Source of the DNA: UMGS973 sp963609975
GTDB taxonomy: Bacteria; Bacillota; Clostridia; Peptostreptococcales; Anaerovoracaceae
DNA length: 20,586 nt
Reading direction: 5' to 3'
Assembly: GCA_963609975.1 (NCBI GenBank)
Contig: CAVDMD010000029.1
Coordinates: 1 to 20,586 of the forward strand
The position numbers were made by a program, and so were the translations under genes. The notes below the pieces were generated by a model that saw nothing but the letters and a program-made list of their open reading frames with translations, searched no databases and was not told where the DNA came from. Positions 6,564 to 13,433 of this stretch are shown one piece after another; the first letter of the stretch is position 1; each line of letters starts with the position of its first letter.

Positions 6564-7100
6564 ATGAACAACAAAAAAACAGTAAGACTTGCAAAGATGG
6601 CAATGCTTGTTGCCATATCCATCGTATTGGTATTTTTCGTGCATATACCGATTATACCGGCGCTGCCGTTTCTTCTTTATGATCCGGCAGATATTCCTAT
6701 ATTCATAGGGACCTTTGCTTTCGGACCTCTGGGCGGTCTGGCACTGACGGTAGTGACTTCTCTGATACAGGGAGTTACGGTGAGCACAGACGGCGGAGCT
6801 TATGGTATAATAATGCATATAATCGCAACAGGAACCTTTGTGCTGGTTGCAGGCAACATCTACAGGACACACAAGACCAGAAAAGGCGCTGTAATAGCCC
6901 TTGCTGCGGGAATTGTGTCATGGGTCATCATAATGTTCTTTGCAAACCTTGTGATTACACCGCTGTTTATGGGCACTACCAGAGAGGTTGTAATGCAGAT
7001 GATGCCGCTTATCCTGCTGTTTAACCTTATCAAATCGGGAATCAACAGCATAGTTACATTCCTGCTGTACAAGAGAATTTCAGGATTTTTACACAAATGA
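6564..7100 (+). CDS. ribU: Riboflavin ECF transporter substrate-binding subunit RibU
   Basis: This 178-residue membrane protein, with about six hydrophobic segments, matches the RibU S-component of energy-coupling-factor transporters. Seen directly: the AMLVA (AxxxA, residues 13-17) motif in the first segment that docks onto the EcfT subunit, then LLYDPADIPIFIG (about residues 37-49), and the GPLGGL and TDGGAYGIIMHIIATG stretches typical of the family. It captures riboflavin; the shared EcfA/A'/T energising module must be encoded elsewhere. The FMN riboswitch and terminator directly upstream give strong contextual support. The ribosome binding site AGAGGAA lies about 8 bases before the ATG. 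Its stop overlaps the ATG of tsaE (ATGATG), so the two genes are coupled in translation. Confidence 0.94.
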   Translation: MNNKKTVRLAKMAMLVAISIVLVFFVHIPIIPALPFLLYDPADIPIFIGTFAFGPLGGLALTVVTSLIQGVTVSTDGGAYGIIMHIIATGTFVLVAGNIYRTHKTRKGAVIALAAGIVSWVIIMFFANLVITPLFMGTTREVVMQMMPLILLFNLIKSGINSIVTFLLYKRISGFLHK

Positions 7101-7528
7101 TGATCAAAAGAGAAATTTTAATCAGAAACGAAAACGAAACCAGAGAATTCGGCCTTAAACTTGCAGACGAGCTTGAGGCCGGAGATGTGATTGCCCTTAT
7201 AGGCGACCTCGGCACGGGCAAGACAGCCCTGACCGGATATATTGCGCAGGGGCTTGGTATCAGAGAAAGCATAGTATCGCCGACATTTACAATAGTACGC
7301 GAATACACAGGAGGCAGGCTGCCGCTTTATCACTTCGATGTTTACCGTCTTGCGGACTCGGAGGAGATGTTTAACATCGGAGCTGAGGAGTATTTTTATG
7401 ACAAGGGCGGCGTATGCGTGATTGAGTGGGCGGATATTGTAGAGGATATACTTCCTGCAGACGCCAGATATATATATATCGGGTATGGAGCTTCAGAAGG
7501 AGAGAGAATATACAGATGTACATTTTAG
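7097..7528 (+). CDS. tsaE: tRNA t6A37 biosynthesis ATPase TsaE
   Basis: A 143-residue P-loop protein of the TsaE (YjeE/YdiB) family, the ATPase that drives turnover of the TsaBD complex making N6-threonylcarbamoyladenosine at position 37 of ANN-decoding tRNAs. Walker A is GDLGTGKT (residues 36-43). Family motifs SPTFTIVREY, LYHFDVYRL and VIEWAD follow in the expected order. The length is normal. Either of the two adjacent ATG codons at 7097 and 7100 could serve as start; 7097 overlaps the ribU stop. The end overlaps the tsaB start by 13 bases. It lies first among the t6A genes, as in the B. subtilis ydiB cluster. Confidence 0.95.
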   Translation: MMIKREILIRNENETREFGLKLADELEAGDVIALIGDLGTGKTALTGYIAQGLGIRESIVSPTFTIVREYTGGRLPLYHFDVYRLADSEEMFNIGAEEYFYDKGGVCVIEWADIVEDILPADARYIYIGYGASEGERIYRCTF

Positions 7529-8232
7529 CTTTAGAAAGCACAGGGCATCACGCTTCTGTGGCGCTGACAGACGAAAACGGCAGCATAGAGGAGATATTAA
7601 ACCCCGGCAGACTCAATCATCTTGAAACCATGGTTCCTATGATTGATGAGCTTATGAAAAAATGTCAATTGCAGTTAAGCGATATGACTGCGATAGCATC
7701 TTCCATAGGCCCAGGATCCTTTACAGGTATCAGAATAGGCGTCACTACGGCAAGAACACTGGCACAGGCTCTTGACATAGGGACAATAGGAGTGCCTACC
7801 CTTAACGCTTTCTGCTACAGTCAGAGAGAATTTGACGGACTGATATGCCCTGTGTTTGATGCCAGAAGAAATCAGGTATATGCGGGAGCTTTCAGATGGG
7901 CAGACGGGCGGATTGAAACTGTCACAGACCCCGGAGCATATATGATAGATGAATTTTTAGAAAGCCTGCAGGAGGCAGGCGGGCGGCATATGTTCTTTGG
8001 CGACGGCATCAGAGTATACGGCGAGAGGATATTTGAAGCGGAGCCTGAGGCTCTGCTTGCGCCGGAGCCTGTAAGACTTCAGAGAGCATCTTCTGTTGCG
8101 GCCATGGCTCTTGATATATATAACAGAGAGGGCACGCAGGCCTACGGCAGTCTGCTTCCTATGTATATGCGCAAGGCCGAGGCCGAGCGAAAGCTGGAGG
8201 AGAGGCTCAAAAATGAACAGTCCGGTAATTAG
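7516..8232 (+). CDS. tsaB: t6A37 biosynthesis protein TsaB
   Basis: The 238-residue protein is the inactive TsaD paralogue that forms a heterodimer with TsaD for t6A synthesis. It starts with the ASKHA phosphate-1-like strand (ILALESTGHHASVAL) and carries the TsaB hallmark GPGSFTGIRIG (residues 65-75), followed by TARTLAQAL. I start it at 7516 (MYILALEST), because the longer open frame upstream lies entirely within tsaE and lacks family similarity. GAAGGAG stands about a dozen bases before this ATG. The 3' end overlaps rimI by 20 bases. It should act in the cytoplasm with TsaE and TsaD, all encoded in this operon; TsaC/TsaC2, which makes the threonylcarbamoyl-AMP, is not in the window. Confidence 0.95.
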   Translation: MYILALESTGHHASVALTDENGSIEEILNPGRLNHLETMVPMIDELMKKCQLQLSDMTAIASSIGPGSFTGIRIGVTTARTLAQALDIGTIGVPTLNAFCYSQREFDGLICPVFDARRNQVYAGAFRWADGRIETVTDPGAYMIDEFLESLQEAGGRHMFFGDGIRVYGERIFEAEPEALLAPEPVRLQRASSVAAMALDIYNREGTQAYGSLLPMYMRKAEAERKLEERLKNEQSGN

Positions 8233-8659
8233 ACAGGCAGCGCTGCGGGATGCGCAGCAGATGGCGGAGCTTGACCGGATATGCTTCAGTGTCCCATGGA
8301 GCCTTGAATCGTTCATGCAGGAGCTTTCGGCAAATGAGAAAGCCATGTATTTTGTGGCAGAGGCAGACGGAGAGATTGCAGGCTATGCCGGATTGTGGCA
8401 GATATTAGATGAGGGTCATATCACCAATGTGGCCGTAGCGCCGAAGTTTCGCAGGCAGGGCCTTGCAACGGCAATTCTCGATGCTTTCCTTGCAGAGGGC
8501 AGGAAACGCGGCATCAGAGCCTTCACCCTTGAAGTCAGAGCCTCCAACACGGCGGCTCAGGAGCTTTACAGGAAATTCGGGTTTCAGAGTGCGGGATACA
8601 GACCCGGATATTACGAAGACAACAAAGAAGCTGCAATGATAATGTGGCTTGCTGAATAA
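8213..8659 (+). CDS. rimI: Ribosomal protein bS18-alanine N-acetyltransferase RimI
   Basis: A 148-residue GNAT acetyltransferase. The acetyl-CoA pyrophosphate loop reads RRQGLA (residues 80-85), preceded by the beta-4 strand ITNVAVAP. The RimI-specific part TLEVRASNTAAQELYRKFGF (residues 105-124) holds the usual Glu (about E107) and Tyr (about Y119), and the end YYEDNKEAAMIM is characteristic. The start at 8213 begins the conserved domain and lies inside the tsaB 3' end; the open frame upstream is only tsaB read in another frame. Its place between tsaB and tsaD is widely conserved in Firmicutes. Known substrates are the N-terminus of ribosomal protein S18 and possibly others. Confidence 0.93.
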   Translation: MNSPVIRQAALRDAQQMAELDRICFSVPWSLESFMQELSANEKAMYFVAEADGEIAGYAGLWQILDEGHITNVAVAPKFRRQGLATAILDAFLAEGRKRGIRAFTLEVRASNTAAQELYRKFGFQSAGYRPGYYEDNKEAAMIMWLAE

Positions 8660-8700
8660 ACCCTGCAGAGAACTGCAATACTATCAGTATGGAGGTTCTT

Positions 8701-8898
8701 ATGCGACAGGGAGATTATGATTACGAGTTTGGCAGTGATATGAGCATAGCTTCGTATCACTGCAGCAGATTTTCACGCAGACACGATTTTGACACATTCA
8801 ATATGGGCACCTATCAGTCGTGTGAAAACTGCAGGCATATGGGCTCAGACGGCGAATGTATAGCCAAAACGGGCGGTATGAGCATGAGGCAGGAGTAA
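8701..8898 (+). CDS. Small Cys-containing protein of unknown function within the t6A operon
   Basis: I do not recognise this 65-residue protein. It starts at 8701, where GGAGG (8691-8695) sits five bases upstream; an in-frame ATG at 8689 would place the ribosome binding site inside the gene. It is rich in aromatic and acidic residues at the start (DYDYEFG) and carries C21, C41, C44 and C53. The part SCENCRHMGSDGEC forms C-x2-C-x8-C, which with C21 could bind one zinc ion as a small ribbon. The pattern CENCRHM followed by GEC recalls short clostridial zinc-ribbon proteins. It lies 41 bases after rimI and 25 before tsaD, so it is co-transcribed and probably expressed with them. A link to t6A synthesis would be inference from position only. 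Confidence 0.75.
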   Translation: MRQGDYDYEFGSDMSIASYHCSRFSRRHDFDTFNMGTYQSCENCRHMGSDGECIAKTGGMSMRQE

Positions 8899-8923
8899 TC
8901 CTGTCTTTACATAGAGGTAGACA

Positions 8924-9940
8924 ATGAAAAACAGCAAAACAATAATCCTTGCAATAGAGTCAAGCTGTGATGAAACCTCTGTTGCTGTTATGGCAGACGG
9001 CAGAGAGATACTTTCAAATATAATTTCATCCCAGATTGAAATACATAAGCTTTACGGCGGAGTGGTGCCGGAGATAGCCTCAAGACACCATCTTGAGAAC
9101 ATTAATGCTGTAATAGAGCAGGCAATGACAGAGGCAGATGTTACCAAAGAGGATATAGATGCCATAGGAGTTACCTGCGGTCCGGGACTTGTGGGCGCCC
9201 TGCTTATAGGTATAGCGGCAGCAAAGGCTCTGGCGCTTGCGTGGGACAAACCTCTCATAGGCGTTCATCATATACAGGGGCATATCTCGGCTGCATATAT
9301 AGAGCACAGGGAGCTTGAACCGCCGTTTACGGCGCTGGTGGTTTCGGGAGGTCATACCAATATTGTTGAGGTTACTGACTACAACCGCTGCGAGATACTC
9401 GGAGGCACCAGAGATGATGCGGCAGGAGAAGCCTTTGACAAGGTTGCAAGAGTCATAGGCTTAGGCTATCCGGGAGGTCCCAAGATTGACAGGCTTTCGT
9501 CAGAGGGCAATCCCGACGCCATAGAATTCAAGAGAGTTTATCTCGAAAAGGGCAGCCTTGATTTCAGCTTCAGCGGCATCAAGACTGCGGTGCTCAACTA
9601 TGTAAATTCGGAGAAGCAGGCAGGCAGAGAAATCAGCAGAGCCGATATTGCGGCAAGTTTTCAGCAGGCTGTTTTAGAGGTTATTGTAAACAAAGCGGTT
9701 GAAGCCGCCGTAAGCATGAACAAGGACAGACTGGTAATGGCAGGCGGAGTTGCCGCAAACAGACACCTTAGAGCTATGCTTGAGTCTGCGTGCAGCGAGA
9801 AAGGCATCAGACTTTACTGTCCGTCACCTGTGCTTTGCACAGACAATGCGGCCATGATAGGAACCGCCGCTTATTACAAATACAGGGCAGGAGAAACAGA
9901 CGGACTTGATCTGGATGCGTTTCCTAATCTTCCCCTGTAG
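8924..9940 (+). CDS. tsaD: tRNA threonylcarbamoyltransferase TsaD
   Basis: The 338-residue catalytic subunit of t6A synthesis (Kae1/Qri7/YgjD family) transfers threonylcarbamoyl from its AMP ester to A37. Seen in order: ILAIESSCDETSVAV, VVPEIASRHHLENI, GVTCGPGLVGALLIG, the metal site H116-x3-H120 in HHIQGH, SGGHTNIVEV, GEAFDKVARVIGLGYPGGP, FSFSGIKTAV, AGGVAANRHLR, and the third metal ligand D307 in CTDNAAMIG. All expected ligands are present and the length is normal. ASKHA fold; acts with TsaB and TsaE. The gene starts 25 bases after the small Cys protein, with AGAGGTAG as ribosome binding site, and the ABC-F gene begins 16 bases after its end. Confidence 0.97.
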   Translation: MKNSKTIILAIESSCDETSVAVMADGREILSNIISSQIEIHKLYGGVVPEIASRHHLENINAVIEQAMTEADVTKEDIDAIGVTCGPGLVGALLIGIAAAKALALAWDKPLIGVHHIQGHISAAYIEHRELEPPFTALVVSGGHTNIVEVTDYNRCEILGGTRDDAAGEAFDKVARVIGLGYPGGPKIDRLSSEGNPDAIEFKRVYLEKGSLDFSFSGIKTAVLNYVNSEKQAGREISRADIAASFQQAVLEVIVNKAVEAAVSMNKDRLVMAGGVAANRHLRAMLESACSEKGIRLYCPSPVLCTDNAAMIGTAAYYKYRAGETDGLDLDAFPNLPL

Positions 9941-9956
9941 CTAAAAGGACATACAG

Positions 9957-11915
9957 ATGATAATATTATCGGCAAACGACATTACAAAAGCATACGGAAC
10001 AGACGTGATATTAAAGGACATATCATTTCACATAAATGCAGGTGACAGAGTGGGACTTATCGGACTTAACGGTGCGGGCAAGACCACTCTGCTTAACATA
10101 CTTGCAGGCGACCTTGACGCAGACAGCGGCAATGTGTTTGTTTCAAACGATACCGTAATCGGCTATCTCAGGCAGAATGACGACTTCACATCAGAGAACA
10201 CGGTAATAGAAGAAATAGACGGCATATTTACACACCTCCACGAAATGGAGAGACAGATGCCGGCTCTTTCACAGGAAATCGCAGAGGTCACGGCATCGGG
10301 GACCAAATCGCAGAGAGAGATTGAAGCCCTGCTTCACAGATACGATCAGATGCAGGAGGACTACGACAGAGCCGGAGGCTACACATACAAGGGTGAAATC
10401 AGAGGCGTGCTTTCGAGCATGGCTTTTACGGAGGATACATATGCCAAAAAGATAAGTATGCTGTCGGGCGGCGAGAGAACAAGACTCGCGCTCTGCTGTC
10501 TGCTTCTCAAAAAACCCGACATCCTTATACTCGACGAGCCTACCAACCATCTTGACATAGGCACGCTCAAATGGCTGGAGCAGTATCTCAAAGCCTACAG
10601 GGGCACAATCATAATTGTATCCCATGACAGATATTTCCTCGACCAGAGCGTAAACAGAATCTTTGAGATTTCAAATCACAAGATGAGAATATATGAGGGG
10701 AATTATTCCGAATATGCAGTTAAGCGCAGGGAAATACGCGAAAACGAGATAAGAGCATACCGGAAGCAGCAGACGGAAATCGCCCGTCAGGAGGAAATGA
10801 TAAGGCGCATGAAGGAGCGAGGCACAGAAAAACTTGCAAAGCGCGCCGCCTCCAGAGAAAAGCACCTTGACCATATCGAAAGACTTGAAATGCCCGATTC
10901 CGAAAAAGGCAAAATGAAGCTTCATTTCAAAGAGAATTTCAAAAGCGGCAACGATGTTATTATTGCGGAGGGACTGGCAAAGAGCTTCGGATACGGAGCT
11001 GACCGCAGGGAACTGTTTCACAATGTGAACCTTGATATCAAACGGGGGGAGAGAATCTGCATAGTGGGACCAAACGGAGTGGGCAAAACCACGCTTCTCA
11101 AAATCCTGCTGGATCAGCTTGAGCCTGACTGCGGCAGAATCAAAATCGGCTACAATGTGGCATTTGCATATTACGATCAGGGACAGAGGCTTCTCAACCC
11201 GGCAAACACAGTGCTTGAAGAACTCAAAGACTCCTACAGGCTGTATACAGATACGGAGATGCGCTCCATTCTGGGCAGATTCCTGTTCAGGAACGAAGAT
11301 GTTTTTATTAATGTCGGATCGCTTTCGGGCGGTGAAAAAGCCAGACTTTCTCTTGTTAAGATAATGCTCAGCGGCGCCAATGTGCTGGTGCTTGACGAGC
11401 CTACCAACCATCTTGACATAGATTCAAAGGAAGTATTTGAAGAGGCTCTTTTGGATTTTCCCGGCACGGTTATAGTCGTATCTCACGACAGATATTTTCT
11501 CAACAGAATACCGACCAGAATACTGGAGCTTGAAAATGACGGAATACACGAATTTCTGGGCACATATGATTATTATGCTGAAAAAAAACAGCAGATTGAA
11601 TCAGGCAAAAAATATCTGAATGAAATGGCAGAGGCAGGGAAAAATCCTGAAACAGCCGCTGCCACGTCCTCAGCGGAGGAACGCCGCCGCAAAAAAGAGC
11701 AGGAGGCTGCAGACAGAAGAAAACAGCGGGAGCTTTCCCGTATTGAGGACAGAATCGCAGAGCTTGAAGCTGCCATAGAGAATTTTGAAGCGCAGATGTG
11801 CCTTGAAGCAAACCTTTCAGATCATGTCAGACTGGCAAAGCTCAGCGATGAATGTGAGAACGCAAGAGAGGAGCTTGCTGAAGTTTATGACAAATGGGTT
11901 GAAATTCAGGAATAG
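9957..11915 (+). CDS. ABC-F family ribosome-associated ATPase (YdiF-like)
   Basis: This 652-residue soluble protein has two ABC domains and no membrane part. The first has Walker A GLNGAGKTT (residues 36-44), signature LSGGERTR (about 169-176) and ILDEPTNHLD. A charged linker at about 240-325 (the P-site tRNA-interaction motif) follows. The second has Walker A GPNGVGKTT (about 371-379), signature LSGGEKAR (about 456-463) and VLDEPTNHLD. Residues about 575-652 form a coiled-coil tail rich in Glu, Arg and Lys. Such proteins act in the ribosomal E site to rescue stalled translation; some protect against antibiotics. The length, tail and position directly after tsaD match B. subtilis YdiF, so a housekeeping role is more likely than resistance. 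AAAAGGA precedes the ATG. It is the last gene before a new promoter. Confidence 0.93.
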   Translation: MIILSANDITKAYGTDVILKDISFHINAGDRVGLIGLNGAGKTTLLNILAGDLDADSGNVFVSNDTVIGYLRQNDDFTSENTVIEEIDGIFTHLHEMERQMPALSQEIAEVTASGTKSQREIEALLHRYDQMQEDYDRAGGYTYKGEIRGVLSSMAFTEDTYAKKISMLSGGERTRLALCCLLLKKPDILILDEPTNHLDIGTLKWLEQYLKAYRGTIIIVSHDRYFLDQSVNRIFEISNHKMRIYEGNYSEYAVKRREIRENEIRAYRKQQTEIARQEEMIRRMKERGTEKLAKRAASREKHLDHIERLEMPDSEKGKMKLHFKENFKSGNDVIIAEGLAKSFGYGADRRELFHNVNLDIKRGERICIVGPNGVGKTTLLKILLDQLEPDCGRIKIGYNVAFAYYDQGQRLLNPANTVLEELKDSYRLYTDTEMRSILGRFLFRNEDVFINVGSLSGGEKARLSLVKIMLSGANVLVLDEPTNHLDIDSKEVFEEALLDFPGTVIVVSHDRYFLNRIPTRILELENDGIHEFLGTYDYYAEKKQQIESGKKYLNEMAEAGKNPETAAATSSAEERRRKKEQEAADRRKQRELSRIEDRIAELEAAIENFEAQMCLEANLSDHVRLAKLSDECENAREELAEVYDKWVEIQE

Positions 11916-11927
11916 ACAAAAAAATTA

Positions 11928-11956
11928 TTGCAATATATAACGGTATAATCTATAAT
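11928..11956 (+). promoter_or_regulatory. Promoter of the acyl carrier protein gene
   Basis: TTGCAA (11928-11933) and TATAAT (11951-11956) are 17 bases apart. A second TATAAT (11944-11949) overlaps this region but lacks a correctly spaced -35. The leader to the acpP start is about 90 bases. Confidence 0.7.
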
Positions 11957-11987
11957 AACCTTGTTATATTCAAGAGTTGAAACAAAC

Positions 11988-12019
11988 ATACCGTATGCGG
12001 AGGATATCCGCTGAGGTAT
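11988..12019 (+). other. Hairpin in the acpP leader
   Basis: ATACC (11988-11992) pairs with GGTAT (12015-12019), and inside it GCGGA (11997-12001) pairs with TCCGC (12007-12011), with an asymmetric internal loop. No T-run follows, so it is not a terminator. No FapR-like operator is present nearby. It may stabilise the transcript or affect translation of acpP. Confidence 0.45.
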
Positions 12020-12055
12020 CGATAAAACAGACAAAATGAAATGGAGGCCCATACG

Positions 12056-12283
12056 ATGGTTTTTGAAAAAGTTAGAGAAATAATAGCAGAGCAGCTTGGC
12101 ACAGATGAAAACAATGTTACAATTGATACTCATCTTATGAAGGATCTTGAAGCTGATTCACTTGATGCCGTAGAGATAATTATGGCTATAGAGGATGAGT
12201 ATGACATAGAGATTCCCGATGAGGACGCCGAGAAATTCCAGAGCGTAAGCGATCTGGTTAAATTTATCGAATCAAACCTGTAA
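12056..12283 (+). CDS. acpP: Acyl carrier protein
   Basis: The 75-residue acidic protein carries growing acyl chains on a phosphopantetheine arm. The attachment site is the serine in LEADSLDAVE (S35), with the typical second half EDEYDIEIPDEDAEKFQSV and closing helix. I start it at 12056 (MVFEKVREII): GGAGG at 12043-12047 is eight bases upstream, whereas the in-frame ATG at 12041 overlaps that ribosome binding site. Length and sequence are those of fatty-acid-synthesis ACP. It is unusual in standing alone here, without fab or plsX genes beside it, under its own promoter and ending in its own terminator. A role in another acyl pathway cannot be excluded. Confidence 0.94.
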   Translation: MVFEKVREIIAEQLGTDENNVTIDTHLMKDLEADSLDAVEIIMAIEDEYDIEIPDEDAEKFQSVSDLVKFIESNL

Positions 12284-12300
12284 CTTGTTCAGGTCGTATA

Positions 12301-12323
12301 CCCGCTGCTGCAGCGGGATTTTT
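12301..12323 (+). terminator. Intrinsic terminator after acpP
   Basis: CCCGCTG (12301-12307) pairs with CAGCGGG (12311-12317) across a three-base loop, followed by ATTTTT. It separates acpP from rex by only 30 further bases, so rex is expressed either by read-through or from a promoter inside acpP. Confidence 0.88.
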
Positions 12324-12352
12324 CAAAATACAGCAAACAGGAGGGGCAGACG

Positions 12353-13105
12353 ATGAAGGACGAAACCAAAATATCACAGGCGGTAATCAAAAGACTGCCC
12401 AGATACAGAAGATATCTGGGGGAACTGCAGCGCAAAGGCGTTGACAAAATATCTTCAAATGAATTCAGCAAGCTTATAGGCTACACCGCATCTCAGATCA
12501 GGCAGGATCTCAACAACTTCGGAGGCTTCGGACAGCAGGGCTACGGCTACAATGTAAATGCGCTCTACAACGAGATAAGCGCGATACTGGGACTTGACAA
12601 GCAGTACAAAATGGTTATCATGGGCGCAGGCAATCTGGGTCAGGCGATAGTAAACTATACATATTACTACAAGACAGGATTTATGGTTTGCGGAGTGTTT
12701 GAAATAAACCCAAGACTTATAGGCATCAAGATTAACGACATAGATGTAATGGACTACGAAAACACCGTAGACTATGTTGAGGAGAACAACATAGATATAG
12801 GTATAATATGCACCACCAAAGAAAACGCCCAGGAGGTTGCAGACCGTCTGTGCTTTGCGGGCATCAAGGGCATATGGAACTTTGCTCCTGTTGACCTTGA
12901 AGTGCCGAGCCATGTTGCGCTTGAGAACGTACAGCTTTCGGAGAGCCTGCACTCTCTGGCATACCATATCAACAGAGAATCCGCAGCTCAGATAGAAATC
13001 AAAGAAATCAAAGAAAAATGCAACAAATGCACCGAGAGAGGCGAGGAGTGCAAAAAACGGGGAGAAATCTGCCCTTATGAGGTGCAGAACACCTCAGGCA
13101 AATAG
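12353..13105 (+). CDS. rex: Redox-sensing transcriptional repressor Rex with Cys-rich C-terminal extension
   Basis: Rex binds DNA when NADH is low and releases it when NADH rises, controlling fermentation and electron-transfer genes. Residues 1-80 form the winged helix domain (ISQAVIKRLPRYRRYL, SQIRQDLNNFGGFGQQGYGY). A Rossmann fold follows with GAGNLG at 91-96, then IGIKINDIDVM and GIWNFAPVDLEVP (173-185), ending with the swapped helix at about 195-212. Ordinary Rex proteins are about 210-215 residues; this one has 250. The extra tail is charged and carries C223, C226, C233 and C240 in C-x2-C-x6-C-x6-C spacing. This could bind zinc or an iron-sulfur cluster, or form disulfides; it is not part of the known Rex mechanism. 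AGGAGGGG lies just before the ATG. Convergent with the ferredoxin gene. Confidence 0.95.
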   Translation: MKDETKISQAVIKRLPRYRRYLGELQRKGVDKISSNEFSKLIGYTASQIRQDLNNFGGFGQQGYGYNVNALYNEISAILGLDKQYKMVIMGAGNLGQAIVNYTYYYKTGFMVCGVFEINPRLIGIKINDIDVMDYENTVDYVEENNIDIGIICTTKENAQEVADRLCFAGIKGIWNFAPVDLEVPSHVALENVQLSESLHSLAYHINRESAAQIEIKEIKEKCNKCTERGEECKKRGEICPYEVQNTSGK

Positions 13106-13143
13106 ACACAGCCGGAATGGTTTGCATATGATATGAACAGAAA

Positions 13144-13171
13144 AATAACCGTTTCAAAAGAAACGGTTATT
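13144..13171. terminator. Bidirectional terminator between rex and ferredoxin
   Basis: AATAACCGTTTC (13144-13155) pairs with GAAACGGTTATT (13160-13171) across an AAAA loop, a perfect 12-bp stem. On the minus strand it is followed by TTTCTG, on the plus strand by GATATTTA. Confidence 0.85.
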
Positions 13172-13194
13172 GATATTTAATCTGCTCTTATCTA

Positions 13195-13362
13195 CTATTC
13201 TTCTACAGGAGCATCAACCGGACATGCGTTAGCGCAAGCTCCGCAATCGATACATTTGTCAGCGTCTATTGAGAAAATAGCGCCTTCTGCGATAGCGTCA
13301 GTTGGACATTCAGCTGTGCAAGCTCCGCAAGCGATACAAGCATCTGTAATTTTGTAAGCCAT
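13195..13362 (-). CDS. 2[4Fe-4S] clostridial-type ferredoxin
   Basis: This 55-residue protein on the minus strand is a small low-potential electron carrier. It has two CxxCxxCxxxCP motifs: C9, C12, C15, C19 and C37, C40, C43, C47, each set ligating one cluster in the usual crossed way. Length and internal two-fold repeat are those of Clostridium pasteurianum-type ferredoxin. The start is supported by a near-perfect AAAGGAGG ribosome binding site on the minus strand, and a stop TAG at 13195-13197. The gene favours GCT and GCA alanine codons, as highly expressed genes often do. It has its own promoter and a shared bidirectional terminator with rex, so it is probably monocistronic. Confidence 0.97.
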   Translation of the reverse strand: MAYKITDACIACGACTAECPTDAIAEGAIFSIDADKCIDCGACANACPVDAPVEE

Positions 13363-13403
13363 TATGTAACCTCCTTTAGATTTATCATTAAGATATACTA
13401 CAC

Positions 13404-13432
13404 ATTATAGCAGAACGATATGGAGAAGTAAA
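13404..13432 (-). promoter_or_regulatory. Promoter of the ferredoxin gene
   Basis: Read on the minus strand, TGC precedes TATAAT (13404-13409) as an extended -10, and TTTACT (13427-13432) lies 17 bases upstream as a partial -35. The -35 region touches the leader of the divergent gene that starts at 13434. Confidence 0.6.
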
Positions 13433-13433
13433 G

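Noticed and set aside
10671..11411. Minus-strand open frame of 246 codons within the ABC-F gene
   Set aside because: It shadows conserved ABC motifs on the plus strand and has no family resemblance of its own.
11916..12055. FapR or Rex operator ahead of acpP
   Set aside because: There are TTGTTA and AACAA fragments, but no inverted repeat of the right spacing for either regulator.
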